The translations under genes were made by a program, and so were the position numbers. Below the pieces are notes generated by a model, which worked only from the letters and a program-made list of their open reading frames with translations, was not told the DNA's origin and searched no databases. This document shows positions 1 to 6,905 of a stretch of 18,107 bases of DNA, one piece after another. Source of the stretch: Lachnospiraceae bacterium (GTDB lineage: Bacteria > Bacillota > Clostridia > Lachnospirales > Lachnospiraceae). The DNA lies in NCBI GenBank assembly GCA_020860745.1, contig JAJBTR010000304.1, positions 1-18,107 on the forward strand, written 5' to 3'. Each line of letters begins with the position of its first letter. Positions within the stretch are counted from its first letter, which is position 1.

Positions 1-80
1 CCCAGTATCTTTTCAAATCCATACTGTCATGGGATCATATCCCAGTATCTTTTAATATCGATAATCTCATGAAAATCATC
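1..80. repeat. Two imperfect 40-bp tandem direct repeats
   Basis: Positions 1-40 and 41-80 both begin with CCCAGTATCTTTT (13 identical bases). They stay similar through a shared TCATG at about base 28 of the unit, then diverge. The array may continue to the left of the window. No open reading frame covers it. The junction also forms a short palindrome, GGGAT-CAT-ATCCC (31-43). Function is not apparent. Confidence 0.6.
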
Positions 81-128
81 ATCAGCTTCAATTCTCACTA
101 AAATACTCATTTTATAATAAAAATCCTA

Positions 129-157
129 TTGACAAATCCCAGATATTGCATTATTGT
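129..157 (+). promoter_or_regulatory. Sigma-70-type promoter of the GntR/ABC operon
   Basis: A perfect -35 box TTGACA lies at 129-134. A 17-bp spacer separates it from TATTGT at 152-157, a 4/6 match to the -10 consensus. It lies 50 bp upstream of the start codon at 208. The -10 box is inside a large inverted repeat (146-183), as expected for an autorepressed operon. Confidence 0.65.
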
Positions 158-183
158 ATTAATCAAATAATACAGTAATACAA
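146..183. promoter_or_regulatory. 38-bp dyad, probable GntR operator
   Basis: The arms 146-161 and 168-183 are inverted repeats of 16 bp with two mismatches. The inner 12 bp are ATTATTGTATTA and TAATACAGTAAT with one mismatch, and the spacer is 6 bp. The dyad covers the -10 box and the transcription start region of the operon whose first gene is a YtrA-type GntR repressor. By analogy with that subfamily it is the likely autoregulatory site (inference). Confidence 0.6.
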
Positions 184-207
184 GAATCAGACCAGGAGGT
201 ACCCTAC

Positions 208-582
208 ATGCCATGGGATTTTGTAAACGACCGCTCGATCTACATTCAGTTAGTGGAGCAGATTCAGAACCGCATCGCCACCGGGTATTACGCGCCGGGA
301 AGCCGACTGGCCTCCGTACGGGAACTGGCCGCGGAGGCGGAGGTAAACCCCAACACAATGCAGCGGGCGCTGGCGCAGTTAGAACAGATGGGGCTGGTTC
401 ATTCCCAGCGGACCAGCGGCAGATTTGTGACGGACGATGAGGGGAGGATCGCACAGATGAAACGGGACACTGCGAAAAACACGATCCGAGTCTTCTTAGA
501 CCAGATGAATCACCTGGGATTTGAAGATGAGGAAATCATCAACCTGATACGGGAGGAACAGGAGGGATTGAAAAATGAGTAG
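208..582 (+). CDS. GntR family regulator, YtrA subfamily
   Basis: A 124-residue DNA-binding regulator. Residues about 10-75 form a GntR winged helix-turn-helix: the segment starting SIYIQLVEQIQNRI, then PGSRLASVRELA and VNPNTMQRALAQLE. The C-terminal tail of about 45 residues is short and helical, with no ligand-binding FCD or UTRA domain, which is typical of YtrA-type regulators. AGGAGGT at 194-200 is an ideal ribosome binding site for the ATG at 208. The gene overlaps the following ABC ATPase gene by 8 bp. In this family the regulator usually represses its own ABC transporter operon, often released by cell-envelope stress or peptide antibiotics. The dyad over the promoter supports autorepression. 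Family assignment is firm; the inducing signal is unknown. Confidence 0.92.
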   Translation: MPWDFVNDRSIYIQLVEQIQNRIATGYYAPGSRLASVRELAAEAEVNPNTMQRALAQLEQMGLVHSQRTSGRFVTDDEGRIAQMKRDTAKNTIRVFLDQMNHLGFEDEEIINLIREEQEGLKNE

Positions 583-1273
583 TATTTTACAGTGCAATCA
601 CCTGAGTAAAGATTTCGGACACACTCTGGCGCTGAACAATCTGAATCTGTCGCTGGAGAGCGGGAGGATCGTGGGGCTCCTCGGACCCAACGGCAGCGGC
701 AAGACGACGTTATTAAAACTGGCCAACGGGCTTCTGCAGCCCACTTCCGGAGAGATTCTGCTGGACGACCTCGCGCCGGGCGTTGAAAGCAAAGCAATCG
801 TATCCTATCTGCCGGACGCAAATTACCTGCCGGCGTGGATGCGGGTGGACGGACTGCTGCAGATGTTTCAGGATTTTTACACAGATTTTCAGATAGAAAG
901 GGCTCGGGAAATGCTGGAACAGCTGGATATCCAGGGCCGCGACCGCTTAAAGACGCTGTCCAAGGGTAATAAAGAAAAAGTCCAGCTCATCCTCGCCATG
1001 AGCCGCAACGCAAAGACTTATCTGCTCGACGCACCCAGCGGCGGCGGGGAGCCGGCAGCCAGGGATTACATTATAAACACCATCATCCGGAATTATTCGG
1101 AGGACGCGCTGGTCGTGATCTCCACTCACCTGATCGCGGACATCGAGCGGGTGCTGGATGAAGCCGTCTTCATCAATCAGGGGAATCTGCTCTTCCACCG
1201 GACCGTGGATGAGATCCGGGAGACCGAGCACAAATCAGTGGATGAATTATTCAGGGAGGTATTCAGATGTTAG
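575..1273 (+). CDS. ABC transporter ATPase, YtrB-like, with degenerate Walker B
   Basis: A 232-residue ATP-binding subunit of an exporter-type ABC system. Walker A is GPNGSGKTT (37-45). The signature motif is LSKGNKEKV (from 128), the variant usual in YtrB-type proteins instead of LSGGQ. The H-loop histidine is at 185 in STHL. The Walker B region reads LLDAPSGGGEPAARD (from 150). The catalytic glutamate expected after D152 is alanine (A153), and the D-loop aspartate is glutamate (E159), where relatives typically have DEP and GGVDPAARD. ATP binding should be kept, but hydrolysis may be slow or absent. The gene overlaps its neighbours by 8 and 7 bp, so it is translationally coupled with the GntR repressor and the permease. 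The frame is otherwise intact. Family is certain; activity is in doubt. Confidence 0.93.
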   Translation: MSSILQCNHLSKDFGHTLALNNLNLSLESGRIVGLLGPNGSGKTTLLKLANGLLQPTSGEILLDDLAPGVESKAIVSYLPDANYLPAWMRVDGLLQMFQDFYTDFQIERAREMLEQLDIQGRDRLKTLSKGNKEKVQLILAMSRNAKTYLLDAPSGGGEPAARDYIINTIIRNYSEDALVVISTHLIADIERVLDEAVFINQGNLLFHRTVDEIRETEHKSVDELFREVFRC

Positions 1274-2082
1274 GAAAATTGTTAAAATATGAATTCAGAG
1301 CAGTGAGCCGCATGCTGGGCCTTATCTACGCAGCTCTGCTGGTAGTTGCAATGGTACTCGGCTTTATGTGGAGAATTAACGATAACAGTATCCTGTTTGA
1401 AAACGGACAGCTTGAAAACGGACAGAGCACGGCCATCATTATCTTCATCATAATCTACGCCCTGCTCATCGTCAGCATTATCGTGATCACCTGCTACTTC
1501 ATTATTGAACGCTTTTACAAAAATATGCTGCTGGGGGAGGGATACCTGATGCACACGCTTCCGGTTCCCACCTGGATGCACGTGGCAGCAAAGACCATCA
1601 GTGCCCTGGTCTACACCGTGCTCTCCGTCTGTGTCCTGCTGCTCTCTGTCTTTCTGATGCTGTCATGCAGCGGAGAACTGGGCGATTATCTTCTGTCCCA
1701 GTTTTCCGGACTGGTGCCGCTTCTGAAAGAAGCCGGCCTTTCCATCGTCCTGACACTGATCGGCGCACTGGTACAGATCCTGCGGATTATCCTGCTGTTC
1801 TACGTCTCCATGACCATCGGCGGGGCGGCAAAGAAAAATAAGATGCTGTACAGCGTGATTGCTTTTTTCGCCATCTGCATTGTGAGTGGAATCATCGGTT
1901 CGCTGCTTCCAACCGACCTGTTCTCAGCATTCTCGGTCACCACCACCTGGGAAAACGAGAGTGTTAACGTATCCTTCGAGAACGGCGCCCTGTGGCGGGA
2001 ACTCCTGGTGAATGGCATCTATTGTGTCATTTTCTTCGGAGCAAGCACCTTCTTCCTCGGGAAAAAACTGAATCTGGAGTAA
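1267..2082 (+). CDS. ABC transporter permease (YtrC/D-like)
   Basis: A 271-residue polytopic membrane protein. Hydrophobic segments lie at about residues 16-36, 53-78, 105-128, 150-180, 190-213 and 250-266, giving roughly six membrane spans. No periplasmic binding protein or nucleotide-binding domain is present. The start overlaps the end of the ABC ATPase gene by 7 bp, so the two are almost certainly made together as an exporter-type pair. The substrate cannot be read from the sequence. By operon type (GntR YtrA, ATPase, permease) a role in envelope stress or antimicrobial peptide response is possible. A rho-independent terminator follows 47 bp downstream. Confidence 0.85.
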   Translation: MLGKLLKYEFRAVSRMLGLIYAALLVVAMVLGFMWRINDNSILFENGQLENGQSTAIIIFIIIYALLIVSIIVITCYFIIERFYKNMLLGEGYLMHTLPVPTWMHVAAKTISALVYTVLSVCVLLLSVFLMLSCSGELGDYLLSQFSGLVPLLKEAGLSIVLTLIGALVQILRIILLFYVSMTIGGAAKKNKMLYSVIAFFAICIVSGIIGSLLPTDLFSAFSVTTTWENESVNVSFENGALWRELLVNGIYCVIFFGASTFFLGKKLNLE

Positions 2083-2129
2083 AAGTTTCACTTCTTTGAA
2101 AAAAACATAAAAATATCTCTTTTCAAACA

Positions 2130-2170
2130 AATCCCCGGCAAACGCTATTGCATATCGCCGGGGATTTTCT
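2130..2170 (+). terminator. Rho-independent terminator of the GntR/ABC operon
   Basis: AATCCCCGGC (2130-2139) and GCCGGGGATT (2157-2166) form a perfect 10-bp GC-rich stem with a 17-nt loop. The stem runs directly into TTTTCT on the + strand. It sits between the permease stop and the promoter of the next gene. Confidence 0.8.
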
Positions 2171-2231
2171 ACGTATTACGAAAAATTAATCCACAAGCTG
2201 CCAAACTTTATCCCGGAAAATAAAATCCCAC

Positions 2232-2274
2232 TTGTAAATTTGTAGAATCCAGAGTATACTACTCGTAAGTATAC
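2232..2274 (+). promoter_or_regulatory. Promoter with overlapping dyad, upstream of AAA ATPase
   Basis: TTGTAA (2232-2237), a 17-bp spacer and TATACT (2255-2260) make a good sigma-70 promoter. A perfect inverted repeat, GTATACT (2254-2260) and AGTATAC (2268-2274), covers the -10 box and the probable start site. An outer pair, AAATTTGTA (2236-2244) and TACAAATTT (2272-2280), is also perfectly complementary. The arrangement suggests repressor control, though the regulator is unknown. Confidence 0.6.
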
Positions 2275-2303
2275 AAATTTTCATTTCTGCGGAGGTGTCC
2301 GGT

Positions 2304-3719
2304 ATGATCAGCAGAGAACAGGAACTGGAACAACTGAAACGGCTCAACGACAGCAATCAGTTTGAATTTCTGGTCATGTACGGGAGGAGGCGTGTCGGCA
2401 AAACCACCATTCTTCAGGAATTTTCCCGGAACCACGATGTCATCTTCTACTCAGCACAGGAAAAGAATGACAGTCTGAATTTACATGATTTTTCCAAGAC
2501 TCTGCAGCTGCATTTTGACAAACAGTTCATCGCACCGTTTCCGTCCTGGGAAGATGCCCTGACTTATATCACCGATAAATCAACCGGGCGGAAAACAACC
2601 CTTATTATTGACGAGTTTCCTTTTATGGCCGGTCCGAATCCTTCCATCAAAAGCATGCTGCAGCATGAAATTGATCATCACTGGAGTAACCGCAATCTGT
2701 TCCTGATCTTATGCGGATCCAGTGTAAGTTTTATGCTCAACGATATCATGGGATACGAAAGTCCTCTGTATGGCCGTGCAACTTCCTCCATGGAAGTGCT
2801 GCCCTTTGACTATCTGGACAGCGCCCGATTTTTCCCGGATTATTCCCCGGAAGAAAAACTGATTGCTTACGGCATACTTGGCGGCATCCCGCGCTATTTA
2901 AAAGAATTTTCTGACGAACACTCTATTCAGGAAAATATCGAAACGCGGATTCTGGAAAACGGCGCCTTTTTAAGTGATGAGCCTCAGATGTTTCTGCGAA
3001 TGGAACTGAGAGAACCCAATGTATACAACAGCATTCTGGAAGCCGTTTCCCGCGGCTATAATAAAATATCAAAAATCGCTGACTGTATCCGTGAAGACAG
3101 GGGGAAATGCGGCAAATATATATCGACATTGCAGACAATACGCCTGATTGAAAAACAGGTTCCCTGCGGCGAACCGGAGACCGGGGAAAAGACAATCTAT
3201 TCCCTGACGGACAACTTTTACCGCTTCTGGTACCGCCATATTTTCACCAACAAAAGTTATTATGAACTGCTTGGAGCGCCCGATGCGGCTACCGAGATTA
3301 TGGAGAACATTTCCGACTTTATGGGGCTTGCCTTTGAAAACATCTGCAAACAATATCTAATCCGGCAGGCAAAGCTTAAGAAACTGCCGTTTACCCCGGC
3401 ATATATTGGAAAATGGTGGGGAAATAACCCTGTAATTCGGGCTCAGGATGACGTAGACCTGCTGGCGTTGGATAAAAAGAAGACCGAGGGTATCTTTTGT
3501 GAATGCAAATTTACAAATCGTCCGATGCCAATGGAAGAATATGATGATCTAATCACAGCGACGCAGGCTTTTCCTGAAAATATGAAAAAACATCTTCTGT
3601 TTATCAGTAAAAACGGATTTACTGCTCCGGTTAAAAAAAGAGCGGATGAGGAAGGCGCAATACTTATGACAGCAAAGGATTTATTTGATGATACCAGGGT
3701 CAAAATAAGTAAGACATAA
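2304..3719 (+). CDS. AAA ATPase with DUF234-like PD-(D/E)XK C-terminus
   Basis: A 471-residue protein of the archaeal-type ATPase family (ATPase_2 plus DUF234). The N-terminal P-loop is GRRRVGKT (27-34) and Walker B is LIIDEF, with D103 and E104. The middle holds winged-helix-like sequence (around SRGYNKISKIADC). The C-terminus has D385 in DDVDLLAL followed by E400-C-K402, the spacing of a PD-(D/E)XK nuclease-like core, which fits the DUF234 fold. The ATG at 2304 is preferred over an in-frame GTG at 2295, because GGAGG at 2291-2295 is the ribosome binding site and overlaps that GTG. The cellular role of this family is unknown; nucleic-acid-related or stress or defence roles are guesses. Tandem repeats follow immediately downstream. 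Confidence 0.88.
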   Translation: MISREQELEQLKRLNDSNQFEFLVMYGRRRVGKTTILQEFSRNHDVIFYSAQEKNDSLNLHDFSKTLQLHFDKQFIAPFPSWEDALTYITDKSTGRKTTLIIDEFPFMAGPNPSIKSMLQHEIDHHWSNRNLFLILCGSSVSFMLNDIMGYESPLYGRATSSMEVLPFDYLDSARFFPDYSPEEKLIAYGILGGIPRYLKEFSDEHSIQENIETRILENGAFLSDEPQMFLRMELREPNVYNSILEAVSRGYNKISKIADCIREDRGKCGKYISTLQTIRLIEKQVPCGEPETGEKTIYSLTDNFYRFWYRHIFTNKSYYELLGAPDAATEIMENISDFMGLAFENICKQYLIRQAKLKKLPFTPAYIGKWWGNNPVIRAQDDVDLLALDKKKTEGIFCECKFTNRPMPMEEYDDLITATQAFPENMKKHLLFISKNGFTAPVKKRADEEGAILMTAKDLFDDTRVKISKT

Positions 3720-3720
3720 C

Positions 3721-3761
3721 AGTGAAATATAAGTGAGATATAAGTGAGATATAAGTGAGAT
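3721..3761. repeat. 11-bp tandem repeat, nearly four copies
   Basis: Units AGTGAAATATA, AGTGAGATATA and AGTGAGATATA, then a partial AGTGAGAT, follow head to tail directly after the ATPase stop codon. The period of 11 bp is close to one DNA helical turn. The array abuts the 39-bp array without a gap. Confidence 0.85.
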
Positions 3762-3917
3762 AGCAAATTTTCAATTTGCGTGATCGAACTTATACACAGT
3801 AGCAAATTTTCAATTTGCGTGATCGAACTTATACACAGTAGCAAATTTTCAATTTGCGTGATCGAACTTATACAAAGTAGAAAATTTTTAATTTGCGTAA
3901 TCTAACTTATACAAAGC
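3762..3917. repeat. 39-bp tandem repeat, four copies
   Basis: Four head-to-tail units lie at 3762-3800, 3801-3839, 3840-3878 and 3879-3917. The first two are identical, the third differs by one base, and the fourth has several changes. Each of the first three contains the palindrome GCAAATTTTCAATTTGC. Each also contains a promoter-like pair, TTTTCA (TTTTTA in unit 4), 17 bp, TATACA, pointing toward the oxidoreductase gene (for example 3768-3773 and 3791-3796). There are no unique spacers, so it is not a CRISPR array. Confidence 0.9.
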
Positions 3918-3919
3918 AG

Positions 3920-3954
3920 GTCATGAACGAAACGATTGCGGTCCGCTTCATGAC
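3920..3954. other. Inverted repeat upstream of oxidoreductase gene
   Basis: GTCATGAA (3920-3927) and TTCATGAC (3947-3954) are perfect 8-bp inverted arms, 19 bp apart, with a small inner palindrome GCGGTCCGC. It lies just after the 39-bp array and about 40 bp before the start codon at 3994. It could be an operator, or a weak terminator for upstream transcription. There is no long T-run. Confidence 0.4.
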
Positions 3955-3993
3955 TTTAGAACCCGCCAGATCACGAAAAAGGAGAAACAGCTC

Positions 3994-4947
3994 ATGAAAC
4001 TCGGCATTATGGGAACCGGAAAAATCGTACAGGAAGTACTTCCGCTGATCGCCTCGCTGCAACCGGAGAAATGTTATCTGATGGGAAGGGAGAATTCCGC
4101 AGCACGGACGCGGGAATTATGTCAGAAATACAGCCTGGATGGCTATTTCCTGCATGCAGAAGATCTGCTTGCGGCAGATATCGACACCGTCTACCTCGCC
4201 CTGCCCAACAGCCTGCATTTTTCCTTCGCAAAACAAGCCATCGCCGCGGGGAAACACGTCATCGTTGAAAAACCTGCCACCGTACATAGTCAGGAACTGC
4301 TGGAACTGGCGGCAGATGCCGAAGCGCAGCAGGTGTTTTTACTGGAAGCCATGAGTCTGCACTACACACCGGTCTTCCGTTCCCTGAAAGAACAGCTGCC
4401 CTCCCTCGGTCCGATTCGCCTGGTCAATTTCCAGTTCTGCCAGTATTCCTCCCGCTACGACGATTTTCGGGAAGGAAAGATTGCCCCGGCCTTTGACCCG
4501 GCCTGCACGGGCGGGGCACTGATGGACTTAAATGTCTATAATCTCCACGCTATCCTCTCCCTCTTCGGGAAGCCGCAGGATGCACATTATTTCCCCAACA
4601 TGCAGCGGGGTGTCGACACCAGCGGCGTGGTGGCACTGAACTACGGAACCTTTCAGGCGGTTTCCCTGGCAGCCAAGGACTGTCAGGCGCCCGTTGCCTC
4701 CACGATCCAGGGGGAAAACGCGTGTCTTACCATCCGCATGCCCATGAATCAAATCGACCGCTATGAAATCTCCGATCATCAGGGAAATGTACAGATTTTT
4801 GATTTTCACAATGAAAAGCACCGTCTGTATCATGAATTTACAGAGCTGGATCGCATCATCCGGGAAAAAGACACAGAAACAGCGCAGGAACTCCTGCGTG
4901 TCAGCATGGATGCCGTGACACTGCTGGAGCAGCTGCGCCCTTACTAA
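3994..4947 (+). CDS. Gfo/Idh/MocA family NAD(P)-dependent oxidoreductase
   Basis: A 317-residue cytosolic oxidoreductase. The N-terminal Rossmann motif is GIMGTGKIV (residues 4-12). The family EKP motif is at 92-94, with K93 the expected catalytic lysine. EAMSLHY follows at 118-124, where relatives acting on dihydrodiols or sugars have EAMW or EAF. The segment GGALMDLNVYNLH supplies the expected Asp and the C-terminal catalytic-region His/Tyr. Length is normal for the short branch of the family. GGAG at 3981-3984 is a suitably placed ribosome binding site. It stands alone, convergent with the UbiB-like gene. The substrate, probably a sugar, polyol or related hydroxy compound, cannot be told from the sequence. 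Confidence 0.9.
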   Translation: MKLGIMGTGKIVQEVLPLIASLQPEKCYLMGRENSAARTRELCQKYSLDGYFLHAEDLLAADIDTVYLALPNSLHFSFAKQAIAAGKHVIVEKPATVHSQELLELAADAEAQQVFLLEAMSLHYTPVFRSLKEQLPSLGPIRLVNFQFCQYSSRYDDFREGKIAPAFDPACTGGALMDLNVYNLHAILSLFGKPQDAHYFPNMQRGVDTSGVVALNYGTFQAVSLAAKDCQAPVASTIQGENACLTIRMPMNQIDRYEISDHQGNVQIFDFHNEKHRLYHEFTELDRIIREKDTETAQELLRVSMDAVTLLEQLRPY

Positions 4948-4949
4948 GG

Positions 4950-4970
4950 AACTGTTATAAAACAGTTTCT
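4950..4970 (+). terminator. Weak AT-rich hairpin after oxidoreductase gene
   Basis: AACTGTT (4950-4956) and AACAGTT (4961-4967) form a 7-bp stem with a 4-nt loop, followed only by TCT. It starts 3 bp past the stop codon. This is a poor terminator by itself. Nothing else clear is seen in 4948-5104, the gap between the two convergent genes. Confidence 0.35.
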
Positions 4971-5104
4971 GATCTCCTGTAAATACTATACTGCCATAAA
5001 TATATCGCTCAAAGAGCATTGGAATGACGTATCAATCATGAACCCAAGGACAATATCCATCCCCCTCTGATTATATGGACTCTCTCCGCGAGGAATTGCC
5101 AGCC

Positions 5105-6691
5105 CTACCTTCTCCGCCGTCGGCGTCGGCGCACCTGATCCAGAAGCATCCAGACTGCCAGGATCAGCGCCAGAAGAAACCCCAGCATACCCAACGCCGG
5201 GATTCCCAGCAGCTTTGGCTTCATATCCGTGGTGCAAAGGATGCTGGAACCGATAAGCAGGCCGGTGATCAGAAATCCCATGACCACATCGCGCACCAGC
5301 CGGTTCAGCAGCGCCGCCAGATCCTCGGTAGAGTGCAGATCCAGGTTGACGCGCACCTGCCCGCTCATGTAGCTGCGAAGCAGATCTGAGATATAGCCGG
5401 GAATTCGGATTCCCTTTTTGACTGCACGGTAAAGCTCCTTTCCGCCGTCCTCAAGCTTGTGCCTCCAGTCAAAGTTCTCTTTCATACTGTTTGTCATCCG
5501 CGCCGCGGCCACCTGGACGACATTGGTGTCCGGGGCAATCTGCGAGATGACTCCCTCAATGGTGGTCAGCCCCCTCACCAGCATGGTCAGCGTGGAAGGC
5601 ATCGTCACCTTGTTTGCCTTCATGATATCCATCAGATCCTGCATCAGCGCACCCATGTTCAGATCACCGAAACCGGCGGAACCGTATTTTGTCAGCCAAT
5701 CTGAGATATCCGAGTACAAAAGCTTCTGATCCGGCTTCGACCGGAACTCCACAATAGAGAGCACAGCCTCCACAATCGTGCTGACGTCGTGATCGGCAAT
5801 TCCCCGGATGACCTTGCTGAAAAGAGTCCGGTCGCGCTGATTGAAGCGGCCCATCATCCCCATATCAATCCAGATGATTTTGCCATCACGGATACGGAGA
5901 TTACCCGGGTGCGGATCCGCGTGAAAAAATCCGTCTTCCACAATCTGCTTGATATAGTTATCCGCCATCTTGGTGCCAATCTCATCCAGATCATATCCGT
6001 TCGCCAGAAGCGTCTCCGCATCGTCCACCTCAAAGCCGTCAATATACTCCATCACCAAAACCTGCGTGGTGGTATACTCCCGGTAAAGAACCGGACTCCC
6101 CACATAAGCCACGGACTCATTCAATCGCGCAAACTCCTCAATATTGGCGGCTTCCGCCAGAAAATTCATTTCTTCCTGCGCCACTACCCACATCTCATCA
6201 AGCACCTGGGTCATATCCACCAGCCCTGTCATGTTGATGGGCGGCATCATTCTGACTGCCCGGTGGAGAAACGCAATATCGCTGGACATGGTCTCATAAA
6301 TGCCCTCGCGCTGCACCTTCACCACCACATCCTCCCCAGTCTGAAGCTTCGCCCGGTGCACCTGCGCGATGGAGGCCGAACCGATCGGCTTCTCCTCAAA
6401 CTCCGCGAATACCTCCTCCGGCTCCCTGCCATAAGACTTCGCGATCACCCCCTTTACTTCCTCATAAGGCATGGGCGTGACATCCGATCGCAGCCGCATC
6501 AGCTCATCGCAGATCTTCTTCGGAAAAATATCAGACCGCATAGACATAATCTGGCCCAGCTTAATATAAGTCGGGCCAAGATCCTCCAGGATCAGGCGCA
6601 GCTTCTCCGGCGTCACGCCCCTGGCAATGTTGTGCTTGTGAATGACAGCAAGCATCTCCCGCAATCTCTTTTCTTTCGGCTCTTTACTCAT
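5105..6691 (-). CDS. UbiB/AarF/ABC1-type atypical kinase, membrane anchored
   Basis: A 528-residue protein of the UbiB (ADCK-like) protein-kinase-like family. The KxGQ motif KLGQ is at 44-47. The A-rich loop reads PIGSASIAQVH. The ATP-binding lysine is K125 in VVKVQ. The catalytic-type loop HADPHPGN is at 257-264, and the metal-binding D276 is in a DMG triplet (DFG in most members). The C-terminus has two hydrophobic segments, about 465-485 and 493-513, and ends in eight consecutive arginines. Upstream, AAGGA fits the ATG at 6691. In proteobacteria relatives support ubiquinone synthesis. A fermentative anaerobe would lack ubiquinone, so a lipid or isoprenoid role is only a guess. It lies 193 bp downstream of a phasin-like gene on the same strand, a pairing that suggests joint function. 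Confidence 0.92.
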   Translation of the reverse strand: MSKEPKEKRLREMLAVIHKHNIARGVTPEKLRLILEDLGPTYIKLGQIMSMRSDIFPKKICDELMRLRSDVTPMPYEEVKGVIAKSYGREPEEVFAEFEEKPIGSASIAQVHRAKLQTGEDVVVKVQREGIYETMSSDIAFLHRAVRMMPPINMTGLVDMTQVLDEMWVVAQEEMNFLAEAANIEEFARLNESVAYVGSPVLYREYTTTQVLVMEYIDGFEVDDAETLLANGYDLDEIGTKMADNYIKQIVEDGFFHADPHPGNLRIRDGKIIWIDMGMMGRFNQRDRTLFSKVIRGIADHDVSTIVEAVLSIVEFRSKPDQKLLYSDISDWLTKYGSAGFGDLNMGALMQDLMDIMKANKVTMPSTLTMLVRGLTTIEGVISQIAPDTNVVQVAAARMTNSMKENFDWRHKLEDGGKELYRAVKKGIRIPGYISDLLRSYMSGQVRVNLDLHSTEDLAALLNRLVRDVVMGFLITGLLIGSSILCTTDMKPKLLGIPALGMLGFLLALILAVWMLLDQVRRRRRRRR

Positions 6692-6755
6692 CCCAGTCCT
6701 TACTTTTCTGAATTCGCTTCATTACTCCCTGCGGTTCCCGCTCGTTCGTTTCCGG

Positions 6756-6905
6756 TTGCCGTCACAGTTTCTTCTCCTCCGGCTTTGCTTCATTACCCGC
6801 CGCAATTCTTACTCTTCCGGTTTCGCATGATTGCCTGTCACAGTTCCTGCTTCTCCAGTTCGGCTTCACTGCCCGCCGCAAACCTTACTCTTCGGGCTCC
6901 GCTTC
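6756..6905 (-). repeat. Degenerate 75-bp direct repeats between phasin-like and UbiB-like genes
   Basis: The segments starting at 6756 and 6831 align for about 66 bases with a 75-bp period. Shared blocks on the + strand include TTGCC, GTCACAGTT, CCCGCCGCAA and CTTACTCTTC. A more decayed partial copy lies at about 6698-6740. Read on the - strand, each copy ends in an Ala/Glu/Lys/Pro-rich stretch and a TAA stop like the end of the phasin-like gene, whose last codons overlap the first copy. This accounts for most of the 193-bp gap at 6692-6884. Confidence 0.6.

Noticed and set aside
31..43. GGGAT-CAT-ATCCC palindrome
   Set aside because: It is formed at the junction of the 40-bp repeats and is too short to interpret separately.
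2295..2303. GTG start for the DUF234-type ATPase
   Set aside because: The GTG overlaps the GGAGG ribosome binding site that correctly serves the ATG at 2304.
3443..3844. - strand open frame of 133 codons
   Set aside because: Its start is made of the translated 39-bp and 11-bp repeats (a repeated LLCISSITQIEN peptide), and the rest is antisense to the DUF234-type ATPase gene.
3762..3917. Possible CRISPR array
   Set aside because: The units follow head to tail with no unique spacers between them, and no cas genes are nearby.
5007..5017. GCTC-AAA-GAGC mini-hairpin between convergent genes
   Set aside because: Only a 4-bp stem without a T-run on either strand; too weak to call a terminator.
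4528..5019. - strand open frame of 163 codons
   Set aside because: It is antisense to the Gfo/Idh/MocA gene, whose motifs are clear; no recognisable protein on this strand.
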